Positions 7,644-16,246 of a stretch of DNA of 50,014 nt are shown here, piece by piece. Numbering within the stretch: position 1 is the stretch's first letter; each line of letters opens with the position of its first letter. The notes below the pieces were generated by a model. It did no database searches. It was not told the DNA's origin and saw nothing but the letters and a program-made list of their open reading frames with translations. Made by a program: the position numbers and the translations under genes. Origin of the DNA: JAGUYA01 sp043802425 (lineage in GTDB: Bacteria > Omnitrophota > Gorgyraeia > Gygaellales > Profunditerraquicolaceae); NCBI GenBank assembly GCA_043802425.1, contig JAZDLA010000013.1, positions 1 to 50,014 of the forward strand, in the 5' to 3' direction.

Positions 7644-7754
7644 CTAGTACGCTAGTAACTCGCCTGTCTGCCGGCAGGCAGGTAACTAGTAATTTTGAAT
7701 AGGATAAAAATCTGAATTACGAGTTACTAGTTACGAAATTATGAGTTACGAAAG
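7641..7754. repeat. AACTAGT/AACTCGT heptamer cluster interrupted by GC palindrome
   Basis: The argB-argD spacer consists largely of the heptamers AACTAGT and AACTCGT in one direction (7641-7662 and 7683-7691) and their reverse complements further on (7717-7752), so the spacer can fold on itself. Between the first two blocks sits a 20-bp near-perfect palindrome (7663-7682) of arms CCTGTCTGCC and GGCAGGCAGG. It is nearly identical to the perfect palindrome at 4337-4358. No promoter or terminator is clear. Confidence 0.8.
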
Positions 7755-8936
7755 ATGAAAGTCGAAGATATATTTAACGCCTATAAAGACTATATTATGC
7801 CGACTTATACCAAAGTGCCTTTGGTTTTTGTCAAAGGTAAGGGTAGTCGGCTCTGGGATATCCATAGCCGGGCGTATCTAGACCTTTTTCCTGGTTGGGG
7901 CGTGGGAAATATCGGTCATTGTCATCCTAAAGTGATGCAGGCGGTGCGGGATCAGATCTCTAAACTGATATTTATACCAAATAATTATTATCATCCTGCC
8001 CAGGCAAAGCTAGCCAGAGAGATAGTCTACTGGGCCTATCCGGCTAAGGTTTTTTTCTGTAATTCCGGAGCCGAGGCAAATGAGGCAGCCATAAAATTCA
8101 GCCGAAAATTCGGAAATGGCAGATTCGAAATCATTACCTTTGAAAATTCCTTCCACGGAAGAACACTGGCGGCTTTAGCTGCTACGGGTCAGAAAAAATA
8201 TCAGAACGGATTTGCGCCTTTACCCGAAGGTTTTAAAACAGTTAAATTTAATGATATAGCGGAGGTTAGAAAGGCTATAACCGAAAAGACAGTCGCGGTG
8301 ATGTTAGAATTGATTCAGGGGGAAGGCGGCATTAATGTTGCCGATAAGGATTTTGTTCTTAAGTTAAGAAAGATTTGTAGCGAAAAGGACCTGCTTTTGA
8401 TCGTAGACGAAGTGCAGACTGCTATGGGCAGGACCGGTAAACTATTTTGTTATCAGCATTACGGCATAACGCCGGATATTATGACTTTAGCCAAGGCGTT
8501 AGGCGCAGGTCTACCTATTGGCGTGATGGTAGTAAAGAAAGAGATCGCGGATACCCTGGGCCCGGGCATGCACGCTTCTACTTTTGGCGGCGGGCCGGTA
8601 ATTTGTAAGGCAGCCTTAGGCGTCTTCAAAGCGATACAGGAAGAAAAGCTGCTTACTAATGCCGTCAAAATGGGCGAATACCTCTTTAACGGGCTTAATG
8701 AATTAAAAGATAAATATTCCCTGATAAAAGAAGTAAGGGGTTTAGGGTTAATGGCAGGTGTAGAATTAAATATGGAAGGCAAGACGGTGGTAGAAAAATG
8801 CATAGAACAGAGGCTCCTGATTAATTGCACGCATGATAAAGTTTTAAGGCTGATGCCCGCCTTGAATATCAGTAAAAAGGAGATTGATAGGGGCCTGGAG
8901 ATATTAGGGGGCGTGTTTAAAAGTTTAAAAGTTTAA
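7755..8936 (+). CDS. argD: Acetylornithine/LL-succinyl-DAP-type aminotransferase
   Basis: A PLP-dependent class III aminotransferase (393 aa) that makes N-acetylornithine from the semialdehyde with glutamate as donor. The landmarks are SGAEANEAAIKFSRKF (about 99-114), FENSFHGRTLAALAATGQ, the acidic LIVDEVQTAMGRTG (about 214-227) and the Schiff-base Lys247 in TLAKALGAGLPIG. STFGGGPVICKAALG follows. Its position between argB and argF fixes the role as arginine synthesis. Since the lysine branch here has DapL, a second role in succinyl-DAP synthesis is unnecessary. The last residues, FKSLKV, are encoded by an octamer repeat that spans the stop codon. The start is ATG near a weak GAAAG site. Confidence 0.93.
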   Translation: MKVEDIFNAYKDYIMPTYTKVPLVFVKGKGSRLWDIHSRAYLDLFPGWGVGNIGHCHPKVMQAVRDQISKLIFIPNNYYHPAQAKLAREIVYWAYPAKVFFCNSGAEANEAAIKFSRKFGNGRFEIITFENSFHGRTLAALAATGQKKYQNGFAPLPEGFKTVKFNDIAEVRKAITEKTVAVMLELIQGEGGINVADKDFVLKLRKICSEKDLLLIVDEVQTAMGRTGKLFCYQHYGITPDIMTLAKALGAGLPIGVMVVKKEIADTLGPGMHASTFGGGPVICKAALGVFKAIQEEKLLTNAVKMGEYLFNGLNELKDKYSLIKEVRGLGLMAGVELNMEGKTVVEKCIEQRLLINCTHDKVLRLMPALNISKKEIDRGLEILGGVFKSLKV

Positions 8937-8946
8937 ATGTTAAAAG
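8915..8946 (+). repeat. Octamer tandem repeat over the argD stop codon
   Basis: Units GTTTAAAA (8915-8922), GTTTAAAA (8923-8930), GTTTAAAT (8931-8938) and GTTAAAAG (8939-8946). They encode the C-terminal FKSLKV of ArgD and its TAA, then run into the argF ribosome binding region. Confidence 0.85.
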
Positions 8947-8956
8947 GAAAAAGATT

Positions 8957-9880
8957 ATGAAAAAAGATTTTATTTGTATTCAAGATTTAACGCCTGGAGA
9001 AATCGAAGATATCTTCATCCTTACGGAGCGATTAAAGAAAGACCGGGTTAAATTCAGCAGGGTGCTGGCGGGTAAAACCATAGGTCTGGTTTTTCAGAAA
9101 CCGTCAAACCGCACGCGGGTTTCTTTCGAAGTAGGGATGTATCAACTGGGCGGGTATTCCATATATCTGGGGTCTGATGAAATAAATCTGGGCGTCAGGG
9201 AATCCATAGGAGATGTGGCCAAGACCCTCTCTAGATACGTGGACGGTATAGTATTAAGGACTTTCGAACATAAAAATATTTTAGAGCTGGCAAAGTCTGC
9301 TACTATCCCGGTGATAAACGGTTTATCGGATTTAGCGCATCCTTGTCAGGCCCTGGCGGATATTTATACCGTAAGAGAAAAGCTAAAGAATATTAAAGGC
9401 GTAACCTTTGCTTATGTCGGAGACGGCAATAATGTCTGTAATTCGTTATTGTATGCCTGCGCCGGCGTGGGAATAAATATGAATGTAGCCACACCTAAAG
9501 GCTATGAGCCGGATAATAAGGTTTTAGAAGAAGCTAAGTTGATCGCCAAGAAAAACAAGGTCAGTATTAATTTATTTGGGCAGCCTCAAGATGCAGTTAA
9601 GGGTGCTAGAGTTATTTATACCGATGTCTGGGCGAGTATGGGGCAGGAAAAAGAAGCTGCAATGAGGAAGAAAGTCTTTAAGGCATTCCAGATTAACGCT
9701 AAATTAGTTAAGTTAGCCAAGAAGAATGTTTTGATTATGCATTGCCTACCTGCGCATAGGGGCGATGAGATTACTGATGAGGTTATTGATAGTAAGAATT
9801 CCGTAGTCTTTGACCAGGCAGAGAACAGGATGCATGTACAAAAGGCGATCTTAATTAAACTGTTAGGAAAGAGTATATGA
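8957..9880 (+). CDS. argF: Ornithine carbamoyltransferase
   Basis: It forms citrulline from ornithine and carbamoyl phosphate. The 307-aa protein has the carbamoyl-phosphate loop KPSNRTRVSFEVGMYQLGG (about 50-68), LSDLAHPCQALADIYT (HPCQ, about 128-142), the YVGDGNNVCNSLL segment and the ornithine motif MHCLPAHRGDEIT (about 264-276). HCLP distinguishes it from aspartate carbamoyltransferase. The start ATG follows an AAAGGAAAAAG site. The stop overlaps argG by four bases (ATGA). Confidence 0.96.
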   Translation: MKKDFICIQDLTPGEIEDIFILTERLKKDRVKFSRVLAGKTIGLVFQKPSNRTRVSFEVGMYQLGGYSIYLGSDEINLGVRESIGDVAKTLSRYVDGIVLRTFEHKNILELAKSATIPVINGLSDLAHPCQALADIYTVREKLKNIKGVTFAYVGDGNNVCNSLLYACAGVGINMNVATPKGYEPDNKVLEEAKLIAKKNKVSINLFGQPQDAVKGARVIYTDVWASMGQEKEAAMRKKVFKAFQINAKLVKLAKKNVLIMHCLPAHRGDEITDEVIDSKNSVVFDQAENRMHVQKAILIKLLGKSI

Positions 9881-11058
9881 AAAAAATTGTTTTAGCATAT
9901 TCCGGGGGGTTGGATACATCCTGTGCTGTGAGGTGGCTGAAAGAGCAGGGATACGAGGTAGTCTGCTTTATGGCGGATTTGGGCCAGGGATTAGGAGAAG
10001 GAGAGGATTTTGCGGCTATCCAGGCGCGAGCCTTGGCTGCCGGCGCTTCCAAGGTGTGCGTCAAAGACCTGCAGGATGAATTTGTGCAGGATTTTGTTCT
10101 CCCGGCCTTGAAAGCGGGGGCTATCTATGAAGGAAAGTATCTTTTGGCTACGGCATTAGGCAGGCCGTTAATTGCTAAATATCTAGTTGAGATCGCCCAG
10201 AAAGAAAAAGCGCATGCAGTAGCGCATGGCTCTACCGGCAAAGGAAATGACCAGGTCAGATTTGAGGTGACCGTAGGGATATTAAACCCGAAATTAGAGA
10301 TTATCGCTCCGGTCAGGGTTTGGGATTTTAAATCGCGGGAAGAAGAGATAGAATATGCGCATATGTACAATATCCCTATTGATGTCACCAAAAAGAAGCC
10401 TTACAGCATTGATAGGAATATCTGGGGTATCAGTATCGAAGCTGGCATATTGGAAAATCTGGAACAGGAACCTCCTGAAGACGCCTATTTAATCACCAAG
10501 AGCCCGACCCAGATAGCCACCTATCCTAAATATATTGAGGTCTATTTTGAAAAAGGCGTACCTAAGAAGATAGATGGTAAAATCTATAAATTAAAAGCGC
10601 TGATTGAACATTTAAACGAAATCGGCGGGCTTTACGGCGTGGGCAGGACTGATTTGGTAGAGAACAGGCTGGTAGGCATTAAATCCCGGGAGATCTATGA
10701 GGCGCCTGCTGCGACCATGCTTTATGTTGCCCATAAGGAATTGGAGAGTTTGGTATTAGACAGGGAGCTGGCGCATTTTAAAGAGATTATCGCGCTTAAA
10801 TATGCGGAGTTAGTTTATTATGGTTTGTGGTATTCTCCCTTAAAAGAGGCATTAGACGGATTTGTTGATTCTACGCAAAAACACGTTACCGGTTCCATAA
10901 AACTGAAATTATTCAAGGGGAACTGTATGGCAGTAGGCAGAAAGTCGTCCCACTCATTATATAAAAAGGAATTGAGCACTTACGGCAAGGAAGATAAATT
11001 CGACCAGAAATTAGCCGAGGGGTTTATCAAGATCTGGGGTATGCCATATAAAAGGTAG
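9877..11058 (+). CDS. argG: Argininosuccinate synthase
   Basis: An ATP-dependent condensation of citrulline and aspartate. The 393-aa protein starts with the pyrophosphatase loop AYSGGLDTSCAVRWL (about 6-20) and shows AHGSTGKGNDQVRFE (about 112-126), RNIWGISIEAGILE and GRTDLVENRLVGIKSR. It ends in IWGMPYKR. A second, slightly diverged copy of the last seven codons and stop (WGMPYKK) appears 62 bases downstream, described separately. ArgF and argG overlap, but argG and argH are separated by 114 bp. Confidence 0.96.
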   Translation: MKKIVLAYSGGLDTSCAVRWLKEQGYEVVCFMADLGQGLGEGEDFAAIQARALAAGASKVCVKDLQDEFVQDFVLPALKAGAIYEGKYLLATALGRPLIAKYLVEIAQKEKAHAVAHGSTGKGNDQVRFEVTVGILNPKLEIIAPVRVWDFKSREEEIEYAHMYNIPIDVTKKKPYSIDRNIWGISIEAGILENLEQEPPEDAYLITKSPTQIATYPKYIEVYFEKGVPKKIDGKIYKLKALIEHLNEIGGLYGVGRTDLVENRLVGIKSREIYEAPAATMLYVAHKELESLVLDRELAHFKEIIALKYAELVYYGLWYSPLKEALDGFVDSTQKHVTGSIKLKLFKGNCMAVGRKSSHSLYKKELSTYGKEDKFDQKLAEGFIKIWGMPYKR

Positions 11059-11155
11059 TGTCCCCTCGCAGGGCTCGGGGTGAAATAAAACCAAAGCGTC
11101 TGAGGCTGGTTTTATTTCATGGGGAATGCCGTACAAAAAGTAACTAGTAACTCGT
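11059..11155. repeat. Insert with duplicated argG 3' end and hairpins
   Basis: After the argG stop come a CCCC/GGGG stem (about 11063-11080) and a perfect 13-bp inverted repeat, TGAAATAAAACCA (11081-11093)/TGGTTTTATTTCA (11107-11119). Then 11120-11143 reads TGG GGA ATG CCG TAC AAA AAG TAA, a second WGMPYKK-stop matching the real argG terminus with mostly third-base differences. AACTAGT and AACTCGT heptamers follow (11142-11155). No T-run is present, so the hairpin is not a typical terminator. Confidence 0.8.
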
Positions 11156-11172
11156 AATCTTGAGGAGATAAA

Positions 11173-12558
11173 ATGGCGAAGAAGTTATGGGGGAGTAGAT
11201 TTCCTAAAAAAACCAACGTATTGACTGATAGGTTTACCTCAAGCATTGCTTTTGATAAGAGGCTAGCCAAATATGACGTCTTAGGCAGCATTGCCCATGC
11301 CAGGATGTTAGGCAAGCAAAAAATAATCCCAGGAAAAGACGCTAAGCTTATTATAAAAGGGCTCAATTCTATTTTGAAGGATATTAAAAACAAGAAGTTT
11401 AGGTTTAACCTCCAGGCAGAGGATATCCATTCTAATATTCAGGATACGCTGGTAAAAAAGATAGGTCCGGCAGCGCATAAATTACATACTGCCCGTTCCA
11501 GAAACGACCAGATAGCTTTAGATATTAAAATGTACTTAAAAGATGAAACAGCGCAACTTAAGGGTTTGCTTGTAGGTTTGCAGAAAGCAATATTAAAATT
11601 TGCTCAGGATAATTCAAAAATAATTATTCCGGGATACACGCATTTACAGCTAGCACAGTGCGTCTTATTGGCGCATCATCTCCTGGCGTATCTGGAATGC
11701 TTAGAGAGAGATAAAGAGAGGGTGGGTTGCGCTACGCAAAGGGCGGATACCATGCCCTTAGGTAGCTGCGCCTTTTCCGGGACAGGCCTGTCTATAGAAA
11801 GAGAACATGTCAGGAAAGAGCTGGGATTTAAGAAATTGACCGAAAATAGCATCGATAGCGTAAGCGACAGAGACTTTATTATCGAGGTATTGGCAGATTT
11901 ATCTATTTTAGCGGTGCACTTATCCCGGATTGCCGAAGATCTGATCCTTTGGTCTACCAAAGAATTTAACTTTATTGATATCGATTTTTCTTTCTGCACC
12001 GGCTCCAGCATTATGCCGCATAAGAAGAATCCGGATGTGTTAGAGCTGATCAGGGGATCGGTGGGCAGGATACACGCAGACTTCTCCAGTGTGCTGATAT
12101 TAATGAAGGGGCTACCTTCGTCGTATAACCGGGATTTGCAGCTGGATAAGCCCCCGTTTTTTGATGCCGTAGATACGATTAAAGATGTCCTGGGGATTTT
12201 TATAGAGTTATTTCATGATATAGCCGTAAAGAAAGATATAATTGCTGCAAAACTGATAGACGAATCTTTATTCTCGGTAGATATCGTGGAATATTTGATT
12301 AAGAAAGGTGTATCTTATAGGCAAGCGCACGATATCGTAGGTAGAATGGTAAAAGATTGCCTGGATAAAGGTAAGAGTATTTCTGACCTAAGTACGGCGC
12401 AACTAAAGAAGTATTCGCCTAAATTAGACCCGGATGTAAAGAGCATTTTGAATGCCTGGGCTTCGGTTAACCTGAAAAAATCATATGGCAGCACTAACCC
12501 CAAGCTCGTCGCCAGACAAATGCATAGCTGGAGTAGGAGATTAAATGCACGAATTTAA
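11173..12558 (+). CDS. argH: Argininosuccinate lyase
   Basis: It splits argininosuccinate to arginine and fumarate, the last step of the pathway. The 461-aa member of the fumarase/aspartase superfamily carries ANDIHSNIQD-type sequence AEDIHSNIQDTL (about 82-93), HTARSRNDQIALD (about 105-117), GYTHLQLAQ and the signature GSSIMPHKKNPDVLELIRG (about 278-296), which holds the catalytic Ser. The start follows TTGAGGAGATAAA, a good site. The 3' end overlaps lysA by 14 bases, linking the arginine and lysine blocks into one transcript. Confidence 0.95.
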   Translation: MAKKLWGSRFPKKTNVLTDRFTSSIAFDKRLAKYDVLGSIAHARMLGKQKIIPGKDAKLIIKGLNSILKDIKNKKFRFNLQAEDIHSNIQDTLVKKIGPAAHKLHTARSRNDQIALDIKMYLKDETAQLKGLLVGLQKAILKFAQDNSKIIIPGYTHLQLAQCVLLAHHLLAYLECLERDKERVGCATQRADTMPLGSCAFSGTGLSIEREHVRKELGFKKLTENSIDSVSDRDFIIEVLADLSILAVHLSRIAEDLILWSTKEFNFIDIDFSFCTGSSIMPHKKNPDVLELIRGSVGRIHADFSSVLILMKGLPSSYNRDLQLDKPPFFDAVDTIKDVLGIFIELFHDIAVKKDIIAAKLIDESLFSVDIVEYLIKKGVSYRQAHDIVGRMVKDCLDKGKSISDLSTAQLKKYSPKLDPDVKSILNAWASVNLKKSYGSTNPKLVARQMHSWSRRLNARI

Positions 12559-13813
12559 ATACAAAGGAAATTATCTTTATTGCGAGGATATCAAGGTGGC
12601 GGATTTAGCAGAGCGTTTCGGTACACCGCTGTATATCTATAGTTACCATACGCTGATCGGCCATTACCTGAAATTAAAGACTGCCTTTGCTGGACTTACG
12701 CCTCTTATCTGTTATTCGGTGAAAGCTAACTCTAATCTGGCGATTCTTAAAGCCCTGGTAGATAAAGGTGCGGGGTTAGATATTGTCTCCGGAGGAGAAC
12801 TCTTTCGCGCCTCGGGAGTCGGTTGCCCGGCAGAAAGAATTGTTTATGCATCAGTCGGTAAAACAGATAGAGAGATAGAAGAGGCTATCAAAAAGAGAAT
12901 CCGGTTTTTTAATGTCGAGTCAACTGCGGAGCTAAAGAATATCAATCGGATATCCAAGAGATTAAATAGGATTACTCAGGTAGCTATACGCATCAACCCT
13001 GATGTAGAACCTAAGACGCATAAATTTATTACTACGGGAAAGATTACCAATAAGTTCGGCATAGATTTTAAGAGTGCCTATAAGATCCTGCTGATGCGCA
13101 ATAATTTTGCTAATTTAAATATCTGCGGCCTGCATATACACATCGGTTCACAGATTACCGAAAGCGCTCCCTATGTAGCCGCGGTTACCAAGATAGTAAG
13201 GTTTATCTCGCAGCTAGGGAAAAAAGGTATAGGCTTGGAATATTTAAATATCGGAGGCGGTTTAGGGATTATTTACAACAAAGAAACTCCCCAGACTGCC
13301 CAGAAGTTTGCCAAAAGGATTATACCTTTGTTAAAAAATACGGGCTTGAAAATAATCTTAGAGCCCGGTAGGTTCATCGTAGGTAATGCCGGGATCCTGG
13401 TGGCTAAAGTCCTGTATATCAAAGAGACGCCCAAAAAGAAATTTGTGATTGTAGACGCAGGGATGAATGATTTGATCCGGCCGGCGCTGTATGAGGCCTA
13501 TCATAATATTATTCCTTTACGCGTAACGCGCCATAAAGCGCGGGCAATAAAAGTAGACGTAGTCGGGCCTATCTGCGAAAGCGGGGATTTCTTCGCCAAA
13601 GATAGAAAATTACCCCGTGTTAAAGAAGGCGATTATTTAGCGGTCATGGGCGCAGGCGCATACGGATTTAGCATGTCTTCGAATTATAATTCGCGGCTTA
13701 GGGTAGAAGAGGTTTTGGTAGTGAAAGACCGGACATTCGTGGTGAGAAAGAGGGAGTGTTATCAGGATTTAACGGACAACGAAAAGGTTCCTCCGTTCCT
13801 GTTTGGTTTGTAA
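12545..13813 (+). CDS. lysA: Diaminopimelate decarboxylase
   Basis: A PLP enzyme that converts meso-diaminopimelate to lysine. The 422-aa protein shows the Schiff-base Lys60 in CYSVKANSNLAIL, GAGLDIVSGGEL (about 76-87), GLHIHIGSQITE (about 196-207), YLNIGGGLGI, EPGRFIVGNAGILV and the active-site GPICESGDFFAKDR (about 341-354), where Cys and Glu contact substrate. The start lies inside the end of argH, and no strong Shine-Dalgarno is needed if translation is coupled. The genes that follow supply its substrate. Confidence 0.95.
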   Translation: MHEFKYKGNYLYCEDIKVADLAERFGTPLYIYSYHTLIGHYLKLKTAFAGLTPLICYSVKANSNLAILKALVDKGAGLDIVSGGELFRASGVGCPAERIVYASVGKTDREIEEAIKKRIRFFNVESTAELKNINRISKRLNRITQVAIRINPDVEPKTHKFITTGKITNKFGIDFKSAYKILLMRNNFANLNICGLHIHIGSQITESAPYVAAVTKIVRFISQLGKKGIGLEYLNIGGGLGIIYNKETPQTAQKFAKRIIPLLKNTGLKIILEPGRFIVGNAGILVAKVLYIKETPKKKFVIVDAGMNDLIRPALYEAYHNIIPLRVTRHKARAIKVDVVGPICESGDFFAKDRKLPRVKEGDYLAVMGAGAYGFSMSSNYNSRLRVEEVLVVKDRTFVVRKRECYQDLTDNEKVPPFLFGL

Positions 13814-13816
13814 TAT

Positions 13817-14620
13817 ATGAAAAAGATGGATTTTACCAAGATAGTGGCTTCAGGAAATGATTTCGTAGTGGTTGTTGCGCCTAAACGCGTAGTGGTGCCA
13901 TGGAGAAAATTAGCGCAAAAGATCTGCGATAGAAAATATGGCGCAGGCGCAGACGGTCTCTTAGTCTTAGAAAAGTCCAGAATTGCCGATATTAAGATGC
14001 GCATCTTTAATCCTAATGGTTCAGAGGCAGAGATGTGCGGAAACGGCGCTCGATCAGCCGCCCTTTATCTAAAATCTAGAAAGGTAAAAATAGAAACTAA
14101 GGCGGGAATTATTGTCTCTAGAGTATGCGGAGAAAACGTAAGGATAAAATTAACAGAGCCAGCGCATATAAAATTAAATCTGCCGATTAAAATCAATAAT
14201 AGGATGCTACGTGTGAATTTTATCGATACCGGAGTTCCGCATGCGGTAATTTTCGTAGCGGACTTAGATAAGATTGACGTGGCATGGCTCGGTAGGCAAA
14301 TACGTTATCATAAAAGATTTGCCCCCCGCGGAGCAAACGCAGATTTCGTAGAAGTAGCGAAGAGCAAAGAAATAAAAATCAGGACTTATGAGAGGGGCGT
14401 AGAAGGTGAAACCCTGGCCTGCGGCACAGGTACGGTGGCCAGTGCAATCCTTACAGTGGCTAACATGCCGCACGCCAAGGACGGCGGGTATAAGATAAAT
14501 GTACTTACTAAAAGCGGGGAAGCCTTAAAAGTTTATTTTAATAAGACAAATAATAAGTTTAATGATATCTGGTTAGAGGGTAAAGCCAGGGTAGTATACA
14601 AAGGAGCGTATTATGTTTAA
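13817..14620 (+). CDS. dapF: Diaminopimelate epimerase
   Basis: A cofactor-free epimerase that converts LL- to meso-diaminopimelate for both peptidoglycan and lysine. The 267-aa protein has both active-site cysteines: Cys74 in EMCGNGARSAALYL and Cys202 in GETLACGTGTVASAI. The opening KIVASGNDFVVV and DTGVPHAVIFV are also typical. Either ATG at 13817 or the one three codons later (MDFTK) could start it; the first is used here. It overlaps dapA by 8 bases. Confidence 0.94.
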   Translation: MKKMDFTKIVASGNDFVVVVAPKRVVVPWRKLAQKICDRKYGAGADGLLVLEKSRIADIKMRIFNPNGSEAEMCGNGARSAALYLKSRKVKIETKAGIIVSRVCGENVRIKLTEPAHIKLNLPIKINNRMLRVNFIDTGVPHAVIFVADLDKIDVAWLGRQIRYHKRFAPRGANADFVEVAKSKEIKIRTYERGVEGETLACGTGTVASAILTVANMPHAKDGGYKINVLTKSGEALKVYFNKTNNKFNDIWLEGKARVVYKGAYYV

Positions 14621-15491
14621 GGGCTCAATGGTAGCAATTATAACACCCTTTAAAAACGGAAAAATCGATGAGGGGAAATTAAGAGAATTAATAGAATTCC
14701 AGATTCAAAACGGGACTTCCGGGATAGTGCCTTGCGGTACCACGGGCGAATCTGCCACTTTATCCTTCCAAGAGCATGACCGGGTCATTGAGATTACTAT
14801 AGAACAGGTAAAGAAAAAGATACCGGTTATTGCCGGTACAGGTTCAAATTCTACTGAGGAAGCGATTATGCTTACCAAACATGCTGCCCAGGCAGGCGCG
14901 GATGCCTCTTTGCAGGTTTCGCCTTACTATAACCGGCCTACGCAGAGAGGGCTCTATGAACATTTTAAAGCTATTGCTGCTTCGGTCAATATACCGATCA
15001 TACTTTACAATATTGCCTCGCGCACCGGAGTCAATATAGAGCCGGAGACTATTGCCAAATTAGCCAAAGACTGCAAAAATATTGTGGGCGTAAAAGAGGC
15101 TTCCGGTAATCTTGATCAGATGTCGCGTATAAAGGCGTTGTGCGGCACCGGATTTGATTTAATTTCTGGAGATGATAGCCTAACCTTGCCTCTTTTAGGC
15201 ATAGGTGGTACGGGTGTCATCTCGGTAGTAGCGAATATCGTTGCGCGCGATGTGGCAGATATGGTCAGTGAATTTGAAAAAGGAAACATCCAGAAAGCCC
15301 GTGCGTTACACTATAAATTATTGCCCCTGATAAAAGCAGTATTCCTGGAAACTAACCCCATACCCATAAAAACCGCGATGGGGCTTATGAAAATGTGCGA
15401 ACCGGATTTAAGACTTCCTATGTGTGCTATGTCGCAGGAGAATTTGGAAAAACTTAAAATAGCCCTTAAAGATTACGGTCTTTTAAAATAG
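14613..15491 (+). CDS. dapA: 4-hydroxy-tetrahydrodipicolinate synthase
   Basis: It condenses pyruvate and aspartate semialdehyde, the committing step of the diaminopimelate branch. The 292-aa TIM-barrel lyase has CGTTGESATLS (about 41-51), SPYYNRPTQRGLYEHF (about 105-120), the Tyr of ILYNIASRTGVN (about 132) and the Schiff-base Lys161 in VGVKEASG. AAGGAGCG sits just before the ATG, inside the end of dapF. GDDSLTLPLLGIGGTGVISV is the usual late motif. Lysine feedback cannot be judged from sequence. Confidence 0.96.
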   Translation: MFKGSMVAIITPFKNGKIDEGKLRELIEFQIQNGTSGIVPCGTTGESATLSFQEHDRVIEITIEQVKKKIPVIAGTGSNSTEEAIMLTKHAAQAGADASLQVSPYYNRPTQRGLYEHFKAIAASVNIPIILYNIASRTGVNIEPETIAKLAKDCKNIVGVKEASGNLDQMSRIKALCGTGFDLISGDDSLTLPLLGIGGTGVISVVANIVARDVADMVSEFEKGNIQKARALHYKLLPLIKAVFLETNPIPIKTAMGLMKMCEPDLRLPMCAMSQENLEKLKIALKDYGLLK

Positions 15492-15500
15492 GAGCGCGCT

Positions 15501-16211
15501 ATGATTAAACTAGGTATTGCCGGCGTATGCGGGAAAATGGGTAGGCGCATATTTGAATTAGCCTTTCTTGACAGGGGATTTGAAATTACTTTTGCGTTGG
15601 AGAAAAAGGGTACACCCATGATTGGTAAAGAGCTGGGTAAATTAAAGATATCCTCTACCCAGGATGGGCTGTTTCTGGTAGACGTATTCATTGATTTTAC
15701 TACGCCGGAAGCTACCGAAGCAAATTTAGATTATATCGCCCGGCACAAAAAAGCGCTCGTTTTAGGCACTACCGGATTAAGCCAAGCGCAGATAAATAAA
15801 GTGGAGGAAGTTTCTAAAGTTGTTCCGGTAGTATTTTCTCCGAATATGTCCGTTGGGGTAAATGTTTTATTCGCGATGTTACCGCAGATTGCCAGGAGCC
15901 TGGGTTCAGATTACAGTATCGAGGTTATAGAAGCCCACCATAAAGCTAAGAAAGACGCGCCTTCGGGGACAGCCAAAAAAATTGCCCAGATTTTAGCAGA
16001 TGCCACAAAAAAAGAAATCCCCATGCACGCCATTAGGCTAGGCGATATTGTGGGCGACCACACGATTATTTTTTGCGGTAATTCTGAGCGCGTCGAGATC
16101 AAGCATCAGGCACATTCACGGGATTTATTTGCCCTGGGCGCGTTAAAGGCTGCGAAGTGGATTGCGGGAAAACCCGCAGGCCTGTATTCTATGCAAGACG
16201 TATTAAAATAA
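15501..16211 (+). CDS. dapB: 4-hydroxy-tetrahydrodipicolinate reductase
   Basis: It reduces the DapA product with NAD(P)H to tetrahydrodipicolinate. The protein has 236 aa, slightly shorter than the 265-273 aa of many homologues. The N-terminal GIAGVCGKMGRRIFE (about 4-18), the VFSPNMSVGVNVLFAM segment and the catalytic EAHHKAKKDAPSGTAKKIA (about 143-161) with its His pair and Lys are intact. A GGAGCG site lies a few bases before the ATG. Confidence 0.95.
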   Translation: MIKLGIAGVCGKMGRRIFELAFLDRGFEITFALEKKGTPMIGKELGKLKISSTQDGLFLVDVFIDFTTPEATEANLDYIARHKKALVLGTTGLSQAQINKVEEVSKVVPVVFSPNMSVGVNVLFAMLPQIARSLGSDYSIEVIEAHHKAKKDAPSGTAKKIAQILADATKKEIPMHAIRLGDIVGDHTIIFCGNSERVEIKHQAHSRDLFALGALKAAKWIAGKPAGLYSMQDVLK

Positions 16212-16246
16212 GGTAAAACGCGATAAGCTAAAAGGTAAAAACTAAA

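Noticed and set aside
11081..11119. Rho-independent terminator between argG and argH
   Set aside because: The 13-bp inverted repeat is AT-rich and has no T-run after it, and argH continues the same pathway.
14830..15039. Open frame inside dapA on the + strand
   Set aside because: It overlaps well-conserved dapA codons in another frame and has no homology-like pattern.
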